Assembly: GCF_001904725.1 (NCBI RefSeq)
Contig: NZ_MRCE01000011.1
Coordinates: 1-64,000, forward strand
Source of the DNA: Phormidium ambiguum IAM M-71
GTDB taxonomy: Bacteria; Cyanobacteriota; Cyanobacteriia; Cyanobacteriales; Aerosakkonemataceae
Length of the DNA: 64,000 bases
Direction of reading: 5' to 3'
In this document: in pieces, positions 58,165 to 64,000 of the stretch
How the letters are laid out: each line of letters starts with the position of its first letter
How positions within the stretch are numbered: the first letter of the stretch is position 1
Notes under the pieces: model-generated
The model's database searches: none
Told to the model about the DNA's origin: nothing
What the model saw: the letters and a program-made list of their open reading frames with translations, nothing else
Made by a program: the position numbers and the translations under genes

Positions 58165-58938
58165 ATGTGTCAACTCTTGGGAATGAACTGCAATGTACCG
58201 ACGGATATCTGTTTTTCCTTTGAAGGTTTTTCCGCTAGAGGAGGGAGAACAGATATTCACCAAGATGGTTGGGGAATTGCATTTTTTGAGGGTTTGGGAT
58301 GTCGCATTTTTTTAGATCCCAAACCTGCTATTGCTTCACCAATTGCTGATGTAGTCAGATGTTATCCGATCCATTCTACTCATGTAATTGCACACATTCG
58401 GAAAGCAACTCAAGGGGAAGTTGCTTTAGAAAATTGTCATCCTTTCCGGCGCGAACTTTGGGGTAGATACTGGGTGTTTGCTCATAATGGGAATTTACCA
58501 GATTTTAATCCCGAAAATGATGGGTTTTATCGTGCAGTTGGACAGACGGATAGTGAAAAAGCTTTTTGTTTAATTTTGAATACGTTGCGATCGCATTTTC
58601 CCAAGGTTAAACCACCTTTGGCAGAACTTTATCCGGTGTTAAAGGAAGTAACGGCAAGTTTGGCGGAAAAAGGAACTTTTAATTATTTACTTTCTGATGG
58701 ATCGGAGTTTTTTGCCCATTGTTCGACTAATCTTTGGTACATTGTACGGCAAGCACCTTTTGCGGCTGCTCATTTAATTGACCAAGATGTTACTGTGGAT
58801 TTTCAAAAGTTGACTACTCCGAACGATCGAGTAGCAATTATTGCGACTACTCCTTTGACTGATAATGAAGTTTGGACGCAAATTAAACCGGGAGAATTGT
58901 TGGTTTTTCAAGATGGTATGGTTAAATTGTTTGGTTAA
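58165..58938 (+). CDS. Class II glutamine amidotransferase (YafJ-like)
   Basis: 257 aa. The catalytic Cys is C2 (MCQLLGMNCN), exposed after removal of Met. HQDGWGIAFFEG, HVIAHIRKATQGEV, FAHNGNLPDF and TDSEKAFCLIL are conserved. It lacks a synthase domain, so it is a stand-alone amidotransferase of the YafJ group with unknown acceptor. Flanked by repeats on both sides. Confidence 0.9.
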   Translation: MCQLLGMNCNVPTDICFSFEGFSARGGRTDIHQDGWGIAFFEGLGCRIFLDPKPAIASPIADVVRCYPIHSTHVIAHIRKATQGEVALENCHPFRRELWGRYWVFAHNGNLPDFNPENDGFYRAVGQTDSEKAFCLILNTLRSHFPKVKPPLAELYPVLKEVTASLAEKGTFNYLLSDGSEFFAHCSTNLWYIVRQAPFAAAHLIDQDVTVDFQKLTTPNDRVAIIATTPLTDNEVWTQIKPGELLVFQDGMVKLFG

Positions 58939-59018
58939 TTTAAGACGTACACATGAGGAAGTCAGATTTTTTGTTATATCTAGGTTATCGCTTTTTGCTG
59001 GATTCTTTTTTTTACCAC

Positions 59019-59157
59019 AGATGTCCACAGATAAACACAGATGAACACAGATGTGCTTTTAGTTTTTTGGTGGGAGGCAATATCTTTTTTAAGAACGCAG
59101 ATGTAGGCGTAGCCTTCCCGTAGGGTATGCAGATGAACGCAGATGAACGCAGATGTT
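59019..59157. repeat. ACACAGATGAACGCAGATG tandem repeat interrupted by a palindrome
   Basis: Two halves: 59019-59057 (ccacagatgtccacagataaacacagatg) and 59094-59157 (gaacgcagatg...gcagatgaacgcagatg). The palindrome-like GGCGTAGCCTTCCCGTAGGG (59107-59126) interrupts the second half after a gcagatg unit. The same tandem family is at 46436-46480. Confidence 0.75.
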
Positions 59158-59186
59158 TTTCTGAATTTTTTGTGATGTGCCAATGA

Positions 59187-60128
59187 CTAATTACTAATTA
59201 CTAATGGCAACCATTCTTGGCGTAATTTTTCAATGGCTTTTTCCTTATGTTTTGCTTCTACTTCGATCCAAGGTGCTAATTTATAAGCAGTTGGCATGAC
59301 TGCGATCAAATCACTGTGTTGAGGGTCGTTAAAAGATTCTTTACCATTGGAAATATGAACTAGTTGCCATTCTGGTTTAGGCCAAGTTGTTTGAGCTTTG
59401 GCTAACATTTCGGCTACACTGGGATGGTCGTAACTATCAAGTTTTTCGTGAATTATATGATGATGAGCATCAAAAACCATTGGGATATTTGCGGCACAAC
59501 AAATATCAAATATTTCGCTGGCGCTATAGGCGTATTCATCGTTTTCTAAGGCTAGTCTAGAACGAATTGTTTCTGGTAGATTAGCAATTACATTAATTAG
59601 TCTTTCAGCCCGATCGCTTTTTCCTCCATGTATTTCCATTACCGCCCAAGGAGAACGCGGTAAACCTAATAAATCTAATATTTTTGCATGAGTATTGAGA
59701 ATTTTAATGCTGTTTTCAATAACTTCTGGTTTGTCGGAACTTAAAACCACAAATTGATCGGGATGAATCACAATTCTAATACCCAATTGTTGGGCGCGAT
59801 CGCCAATTTTCGCCAACTCTTCCGTAAATTCGGTTAAAATATCCTCGCCAATGGAGTCATCAGCAAAAGGGAATAAGGCAGAAGTTACACGGTATAAGTT
59901 AATATTGTTAGCTGCACAAAAAGCGATCGCATTATTTAACCGCCGCAAATTTTCTGCATATAATTCTCTTAAAACCTTTGCTTGTTCCGTAGGTGCTAAT
60001 GATAATAATCTTTTGCGAGTAATAGCACGATAACGGACTTTATCGGATGCAGTGATGCAGACTAAACCTAACTGCGGTAATTTGATTGTGGGAGTGGGAA
60101 TGCGATCGCTTTCTGTGATTAAATTCAT
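59187..60128 (-). CDS. uvsE: UV damage endonuclease UvsE
   Basis: Nicks 5' of UV photoproducts in an excision pathway independent of UvrABC. 313 aa TIM-barrel nuclease: LGLVCITASDKVRYRAITR at the front, RIVIHPDQFVVLSS, EIHGGKSDRAERL, LALENDEYAYS and VFDAHHHIIHEKLD, which supply metal ligands. Its ATG overlaps the previous gene's stop by four bases. Last gene of a four-gene minus-strand operon. Confidence 0.95.
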   Translation of the reverse strand: MNLITESDRIPTPTIKLPQLGLVCITASDKVRYRAITRKRLLSLAPTEQAKVLRELYAENLRRLNNAIAFCAANNINLYRVTSALFPFADDSIGEDILTEFTEELAKIGDRAQQLGIRIVIHPDQFVVLSSDKPEVIENSIKILNTHAKILDLLGLPRSPWAVMEIHGGKSDRAERLINVIANLPETIRSRLALENDEYAYSASEIFDICCAANIPMVFDAHHHIIHEKLDSYDHPSVAEMLAKAQTTWPKPEWQLVHISNGKESFNDPQHSDLIAVMPTAYKLAPWIEVEAKHKEKAIEKLRQEWLPLVISN

Positions 60129-60511
60129 TGTTTCGCGCCTTGAGGTAAAAAAGCAGCTGAATCATAATAGGTACGAAAACGTTGTACCTTTCCATTTACT
60201 GTTTCTATAATACTCACACCTTGATATCTTAGTGATTCACCTGATGTTAAACTACCTTCAGAAGTCCACTCTAACACCGTCGAACCATTACTTTCTACCA
60301 CATTGGTAAATTTAGAATGAATTTGCTGAAAAACTGACAAATACTTTTGCCAAAATTGTCTAGCACCATCTTTTCCCTGTAGCGGCGATGAAGATGCTAA
60401 ATTACTTAATTCAGCATCTTCAGTAAACAGAGAAACCAAAGCTTCAACATTCTTGTTCGCCTCTATTTCTTGAAGAGTTTGCATAAATTTTTCAGCTGTT
60501 TCGCTTGCCAT
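60125..60511 (-). CDS. SnoaL/NTF2-like protein
   Basis: 128 aa with the NTF2-like fold pattern: FMQTLQEIEANKNVEALVSLFTEDAEL, then the LQGKDGARQFWQKYL segment and a beta-rich end. A small-molecule binding or isomerase-like role is possible; no substrate. Its stop overlaps the uvsE start (ATGA), and DUF3140 is 19 nt upstream. Confidence 0.85.
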   Translation of the reverse strand: MASETAEKFMQTLQEIEANKNVEALVSLFTEDAELSNLASSSPLQGKDGARQFWQKYLSVFQQIHSKFTNVVESNGSTVLEWTSEGSLTSGESLRYQGVSIIETVNGKVQRFRTYYDSAAFLPQGAKQ

Positions 60512-60530
60512 TTTTGTTCAACTCCCTTAC

Positions 60531-60860
60531 TTATTTTAGCGGATCGTGTCCCCAATTCATCAGCGAATATCGCCAGCGAGAATCTTCAATATCGCTTGCT
60601 GGTTTTTGCGCGGAATGACGTTTGATGTAACTAACAACTCGCTGCATTTGAGAAAGGTCATCTTCTGTGTAATTTGCTTCTTTTTTCTGCAAAATTTCTA
60701 CAATATGTCTACCAGACTCATGACCAATTGATTCTTGATTACCGTCCTTTTGACCAACTGATTTCGACTCATCTGTTTTGAGCCAATTTTCAATTTCTTT
60801 TGCCGTCATATTGACATTTTGCTGAAATTCTTCTATGACAGCTTGCGAGTCTTTACTCAT
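60531..60860 (-). CDS. DUF3140 protein
   Basis: 109 aa: VIEEFQQNVNMTAKEIENWLKTDESKSVGQ and SGRHIVEILQKK, YTEDDLSQMQRVVSYIKRHSAQ, then SRWRYSLMNWGHDPLK, which is the DUF3140 signature. Charged, soluble, unknown function. In other bacteria it is often found beside DUF2945, as here. Its ATG overlaps the DUF2945 stop by four bases. Confidence 0.88.
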   Translation of the reverse strand: MSKDSQAVIEEFQQNVNMTAKEIENWLKTDESKSVGQKDGNQESIGHESGRHIVEILQKKEANYTEDDLSQMQRVVSYIKRHSAQKPASDIEDSRWRYSLMNWGHDPLK

Positions 60861-61078
60861 TTTTTATCCTCAATTTTCTGCAAAGATTCTGGTTTATGTG
60901 CAGCTTCTTTCCCTGATTTATCGCTTTCCACCAAGTACTCTGGGTTATCTTCAGAAGCAGCAACATGATGACCTTTTATATCTGTTGGTGAAGTCAGTTT
61001 TTCTTTCACTTCGCCTTGAGTTTTGCCTTGGGAAGTCTTCCATTCTATCTTGTCGCCTTTTTTGAATTCCTCTGTCAA
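60857..61078 (-). CDS. DUF2945 (Tudor-like) protein
   Basis: 73 aa. FKKGDKIEWKTSQGKTQGEVKEKLTSPTD and HHVAASEDNPEYLVESDKSGKEAAHKPESLQKI match DUF2945, described as a hypervirulence-associated Tudor-like domain in some bacteria. First gene of the stress operon. Function unknown. Confidence 0.88.
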   Translation of the reverse strand: MTEEFKKGDKIEWKTSQGKTQGEVKEKLTSPTDIKGHHVAASEDNPEYLVESDKSGKEAAHKPESLQKIEDKK

Positions 61079-61204
61079 AATTTTGCTCCTAATCTTGAAC
61101 CCTCTATTTGTTACATTGTGTTAACAAAGACGAATTAAACATCAACCTAAATATAGAGATCGCCATTCTGGTAAAATATTTCTGTTGTTAATTGCTACTT
61201 TCTC

Positions 61205-61510
61205 ATGTCTTCAGAAACCAACCCAGAATTACAAACCACCACAGGTGCAGATGCAATTGATGAAGCTATTGCTAAAGGAATAGATTTTGATGGATCTCCC
61301 ATCCCTACTGAAAAGTTAGATCTTTATAATCAAGTTATGGGATTGGAAGCGGGGAGACAACGTAGCGGAGTTAGCAATACAATGCGATCGCGTATTGTGC
61401 GAATTGGCGCAAAACACATTCCCCAAGAAGAATTAAATCAAAAGCTAATTGACGCAGGTTTCGCACCTTTAAAAGACAAAGAAATTGCCTTCTTTTATAG
61501 CGGTAAATAA
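61205..61510 (+). CDS. DUF4090 protein
   Basis: 101 aa, cyanobacterial family. Typical blocks TTGADAIDEAIAKGIDFDGSPIP, SGVSNTMRSRIVRIGAKHIPQEELNQKLIDAGF. Soluble, no known role. It starts opposite the DUF2945 operon with a 126-nt divergent spacer, so the two may share regulation. Confidence 0.85.
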   Translation: MSSETNPELQTTTGADAIDEAIAKGIDFDGSPIPTEKLDLYNQVMGLEAGRQRSGVSNTMRSRIVRIGAKHIPQEELNQKLIDAGFAPLKDKEIAFFYSGK

Positions 61511-61577
61511 CACTAAATCTTCTTGTTCATAGTTAAAAATTATTTACCCTAGCAATCCCAAATGAATCGTGAATTCC

Positions 61578-61622
61578 TCCATTTCTCTTCTCTGCGTCCT
61601 CTGCGTCTCTGTGGTTCATAAA
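61578..61622. repeat. TCTCTTCTCTGCGTCCTCTGCG spacer repeat
   Basis: Second copy of the pyrimidine-rich element seen at 46349-46403, ending in gtctctgtggttcataaaaa. Confidence 0.7.
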
Positions 61623-61642
61623 AATCTCATAAACCCTCAACT

Positions 61643-63244
61643 ATGAACAAGGAATTACCCTTAACAAACTCCCCCTACTCATCACAAAGAAAAGTAATAA
61701 TGGGAAAGCGGGGTGCAGTGGCGACAAGTCAAAACCTCGCAGCTTTAGCAGGAATAGAAATGTTATTAGCTGGGGGAAATGCAGTAGATGCAGCTGTGGC
61801 AATGGCGATCGCACTTACCGTAGTTGAACCCACATCTAATGGTATAGGTTCCGATGCTTTTGCTATTGTTTGGGATGGCAAGTTAAACGGTTTAAATGCT
61901 TCAGGAAAAAGCGGCAAATCTCTACCTTTAGAAGCATTTACAAACCTAACAGAAATTCCCTCAAATGGATGGTTGCCTGTTACGGTTCCGGGTGCGGTTT
62001 CTGCTTGGCGAAAGTTATGGGAACGTTGGGGAAAATTACCTTTTGAACAGTTATTTTCTCCGGCAATTCGCTATGCTGAAAATGGTTTTCCTGTATCTCC
62101 AGTAACTGCACAAGCTTGGCAACGTGCACAAAGGATATTTTTACCTTTAAATAGTCCCGAATTTCAAGATTTTAAACAAGTGTTTTTTCCCAAAAACCGC
62201 GCACCTAAAGCAGGGGAAATTTGGGGAAGTGCGGCGCATGGGAAGACGCTAAGATCGATCGCCAATTCTGGCGGCGAAAGCTTTTATAATGGAGAAATTG
62301 CCCAGAAAATTGCTAACTTTGCGGCAGATACAGGCGGGTTTTTAACCACAGAAGATTTAGCAAGTCATTTAGCAGATTGGGTAGAACCAATTTCTACAAA
62401 TTATCGCGGTTTCACTGTTTGGGAAATTCCTCCCAATGGACAAGGAATCGCCACTTTAATGGCATTAAATATTTTAGAAGGTTTTGATATTGCTCAATAT
62501 CCCCGCGAATCTGTCGAGAGTTATCATTTACAAATTGAAGCGATGAAATTGGCATTTGCTGACGTTCATCGTCACGTTGCTGATATCAAATTTATGACAG
62601 TTGCAGCAGAACATTTGTTAGATAAAACTTATGCTGCTGAACGCAGAAATTTAATTAGTGAAACTGCAATTCCCTTAGCTGAACCTGGACTTCCGAAAGG
62701 GGGAACTGTTTATTTAGCCGCAGCAGATGGGGAATTAATGGTTTCCTTTATTCAATCTAATTTTGAAGGTTTTGGTAGTGGAATATTAGTTCCTGAAACT
62801 GGAATTGCTTTACACAATCGCGGATTAGGTTTTACTTTAGAAGCGGGACATCCTAACCAAATCGCCCCAGAAAAACGCCCATTTCATACTATTATTCCCG
62901 GATTTTTAACTAAAGACGATCGACCTTTAGGGCCATTTGGAGTTATGGGAGGGCCGATGCAACCCCAAGGACATTTACAAGTAATATTAAATATGGTGGA
63001 TTATGGCATGAATCCCCAAGCAGCTTTAGATGCGCCGCGCTGGTTTTTTGTAGCTGGAAATAGAGTGTTATTAGAAGAAAGTGTTTCGCCTAAAATTGTA
63101 GAATTACTATTAGCAAAAGGTCATGAAGTGCGGGTAACTGCAAATACATCTTTGTTTGGTAAAGGTCAAATTATATTAAGGGAAAATGATGTGTTTATCG
63201 CTGGATCTGAACCTCGTGCTGATGGAATGGCGATCGCACTTTAG
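61643..63244 (+). CDS. Gamma-glutamyltranspeptidase-family protein
   Basis: 533 aa Ntn-hydrolase. N-terminal GKRGAVATSQNLAALAGIEMLLAGGNAVDAAVAMA is typical, and the self-processing nucleophile Thr is expected in KGGTVYLAAADGELMVSF; later GFGSGILVPETGIALHNRG, GPMQPQGHLQVI. No signal peptide, so cytosolic, closer to YwrD-like members than to periplasmic GGT. Substrate not known. It would be cut into two subunits. Confidence 0.92.
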   Translation: MNKELPLTNSPYSSQRKVIMGKRGAVATSQNLAALAGIEMLLAGGNAVDAAVAMAIALTVVEPTSNGIGSDAFAIVWDGKLNGLNASGKSGKSLPLEAFTNLTEIPSNGWLPVTVPGAVSAWRKLWERWGKLPFEQLFSPAIRYAENGFPVSPVTAQAWQRAQRIFLPLNSPEFQDFKQVFFPKNRAPKAGEIWGSAAHGKTLRSIANSGGESFYNGEIAQKIANFAADTGGFLTTEDLASHLADWVEPISTNYRGFTVWEIPPNGQGIATLMALNILEGFDIAQYPRESVESYHLQIEAMKLAFADVHRHVADIKFMTVAAEHLLDKTYAAERRNLISETAIPLAEPGLPKGGTVYLAAADGELMVSFIQSNFEGFGSGILVPETGIALHNRGLGFTLEAGHPNQIAPEKRPFHTIIPGFLTKDDRPLGPFGVMGGPMQPQGHLQVILNMVDYGMNPQAALDAPRWFFVAGNRVLLEESVSPKIVELLLAKGHEVRVTANTSLFGKGQIILRENDVFIAGSEPRADGMAIAL

Positions 63245-63283
63245 AGAAAATATAATAAAATGATAATTGTTGGAAATAAGAAA

Positions 63284-63334
63284 AAGATTTTTTGAACCAC
63301 GCACCGCTACGCGAACGTGGTTCAAAAAAATCTT
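63284..63334. terminator. Bidirectional hairpin terminator
   Basis: AAGATTTTTTGAACCACG (63284-63301) pairs with 63316-63334 apart from one extra A; the T and A runs at its bases would give a terminator on both strands. It lies between the convergent GGT-family and DUF29 genes. The loop CACCGCTACGCGAA resembles part of a cyanobacterial palindrome. Confidence 0.75.
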
Positions 63335-63339
63335 ATTAA

Positions 63340-63762
63340 TCACCCTAAAATCAAATCCATTGCCTTTCTAATAATCTCTTCTCGATTCACTATTTCCCCA
63401 ATTTCTTCAGCTTCGTAGCGCCCTTCAAAAGCTTCTATTGCTGCATCTCTTAAAGCTGAATCATAAGCATCTTGTAACGTTTCTAATAACTCTTCTTCCG
63501 TCAAATAATTGCCTTTTGCTTTATGTCGCTTATTAGTGCGTTGAATTTGCTTAACTGAATTAAGTATCGAAGTATTCCAAGATTTAGTAGTACGATTTTC
63601 CGCAGATTGTTTGATTAAATGCAACAATAAAATAATGCCAAAGCTAAAAATTTTGTTGAGTTTATCAGATTTACTCATTTCCTCTAATTCTTCCACTATT
63701 AGCAGAGCTTCGGATATTTTGCCCTGATACAACAATTCTTTTAATGTGAGTAACTCTTCCAT
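63340..63762 (-). CDS. DUF29-like protein
   Basis: 140 aa, all-alpha and charged; begins MEELLTLKELLYQGKISEALLIVEELEEMSKSDKL and has SILNSVKQIQRT. It matches the DUF29 family that is common and multicopy in cyanobacteria, with no known function. Ends near a terminator hairpin; cobK lies 12 nt upstream on the same strand. Confidence 0.8.
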   Translation of the reverse strand: MEELLTLKELLYQGKISEALLIVEELEEMSKSDKLNKIFSFGIILLLHLIKQSAENRTTKSWNTSILNSVKQIQRTNKRHKAKGNYLTEEELLETLQDAYDSALRDAAIEAFEGRYEAEEIGEIVNREEIIRKAMDLILG

Positions 63763-63774
63763 TGCTTGTGAATC

Positions 63775-64000
63775 CTAAACATTTTGACTTCCAAAGTGTT
63801 GCTGACAAAATGCGATCGCTTCTCCCAAATCACTAGTAACGCGAGGATATAGGATAATAGGCGGTTCAATTATCAGCAAAGTAACTCCTAGTTCTGCTGC
63901 TAATTGGCGTTTCACATCTTCTCCACCAGGCGCACCAGAAGCTTTTGTGACTACCATTGAAATTTGCCAATGTCGCCAAAGTTCCCTTTCTAAATTAATC
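63775..64000 (-). CDS. cobK: Precorrin-6A reductase, C-terminal part (cut by the window)
   Basis: 75 codons remain and the frame stays open to the window edge. VVTKASGAPGGEDVKRQLAAELGV and IEPPIILYPRVTSDLGEAIAFC match the C-terminus of CobK/CbiJ, which reduces precorrin-6A in cobalamin synthesis using NADPH. The upstream residues before the internal Met (LWRHWQIS) also fit the family. It may be translated with the DUF29 gene 12 nt downstream. Confidence 0.85.
   Translation of the reverse strand, partial: INLERELWRHWQISMVVTKASGAPGGEDVKRQLAAELGVTLLIIEPPIILYPRVTSDLGEAIAFCQQHFGSQNV

Overview
The window is chromosomal DNA of a cyanobacterium, most likely a filamentous non-marine form. Four things support this. 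It carries psbZ (photosystem II) and the cyanobacterial ATP synthase order with two b-type subunits (b' and b). It has many cyanobacteria-restricted small families (DUF1825, DUF3143, DUF4090). GCGATCGC-type HIP1 octamers are scattered throughout. The spacers are full of heptamer-based short tandem repeats (STRR type) known from filamentous cyanobacteria. I cannot name a genus from sequence alone.

Layout. 1-455: repeat-rich spacer. 456-3913: a GAF-GAF-PAS adenylate cyclase and purC. 4257-10631: an outer-membrane biogenesis block, bamA/omp85-lpxC-fabZ-lpxA-lpxB (porin assembly and lipid A core). 10806-17036: ATP synthase operon atpI-B-E-G(b')-F-H-A-C closed by a strong terminator; beta and epsilon are elsewhere, as is normal in cyanobacteria. 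17167-31743: mixed accessory and housekeeping genes (KGG stress protein, sugar transferase, pentapeptide-repeat protein, tandem PPK2, YdcF-like, ABC half-exporter, orphan membrane protein, flavin oxidoreductase, YaaW-like, O-antigen-ligase-like, Uma2, J-protein, DUF3143, uppS). 31891-37966: lysA-cdaA-uppS on the minus strand and rimI/clpC on the plus strand. 38139-49623: transglutaminase-like, signal peptidase, HhH, TM2/SHOCT, DUF1825, PBP1-type, tyrS-pyrF, uracil-DNA glycosylase, phosphoribosyltransferase and alpha/beta hydrolase. 49669-58938: a DHH-CBS-nucleotidyltransferase fusion, psbZ-ribH, tRNA-Gly(GCC), zinc-ribbon membrane protein-proA, desaturase, COG4100 PLP enzyme and a class II amidotransferase. 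59187-61078: a compact minus-strand stress operon (DUF2945, DUF3140, SnoaL-like, uvsE). 61205-64000: DUF4090, a gamma-glutamyltranspeptidase-family protein, DUF29 and the 3' end of cobK.

No prophage, transposase, CRISPR array or obvious defence island is visible. The most unusual content is the repeat ecology. At least five families of short degenerate tandem or inverted repeats occupy many spacers. Two copies of one family are embedded in frame inside lpxC and rimI, and others provide the 3' ends or stop codons of neighbouring genes. A perfect 50-nt palindrome lies between two convergent genes and carries the stop codon of one of them. On the protein side the points worth checking are the Thr-type (class IIIb) adenylate cyclase, an ABC half-transporter with Asp in place of the catalytic Glu, a tandem PPK2 with a degenerate first half, and the uvsE stress operon with its small DUF partners.
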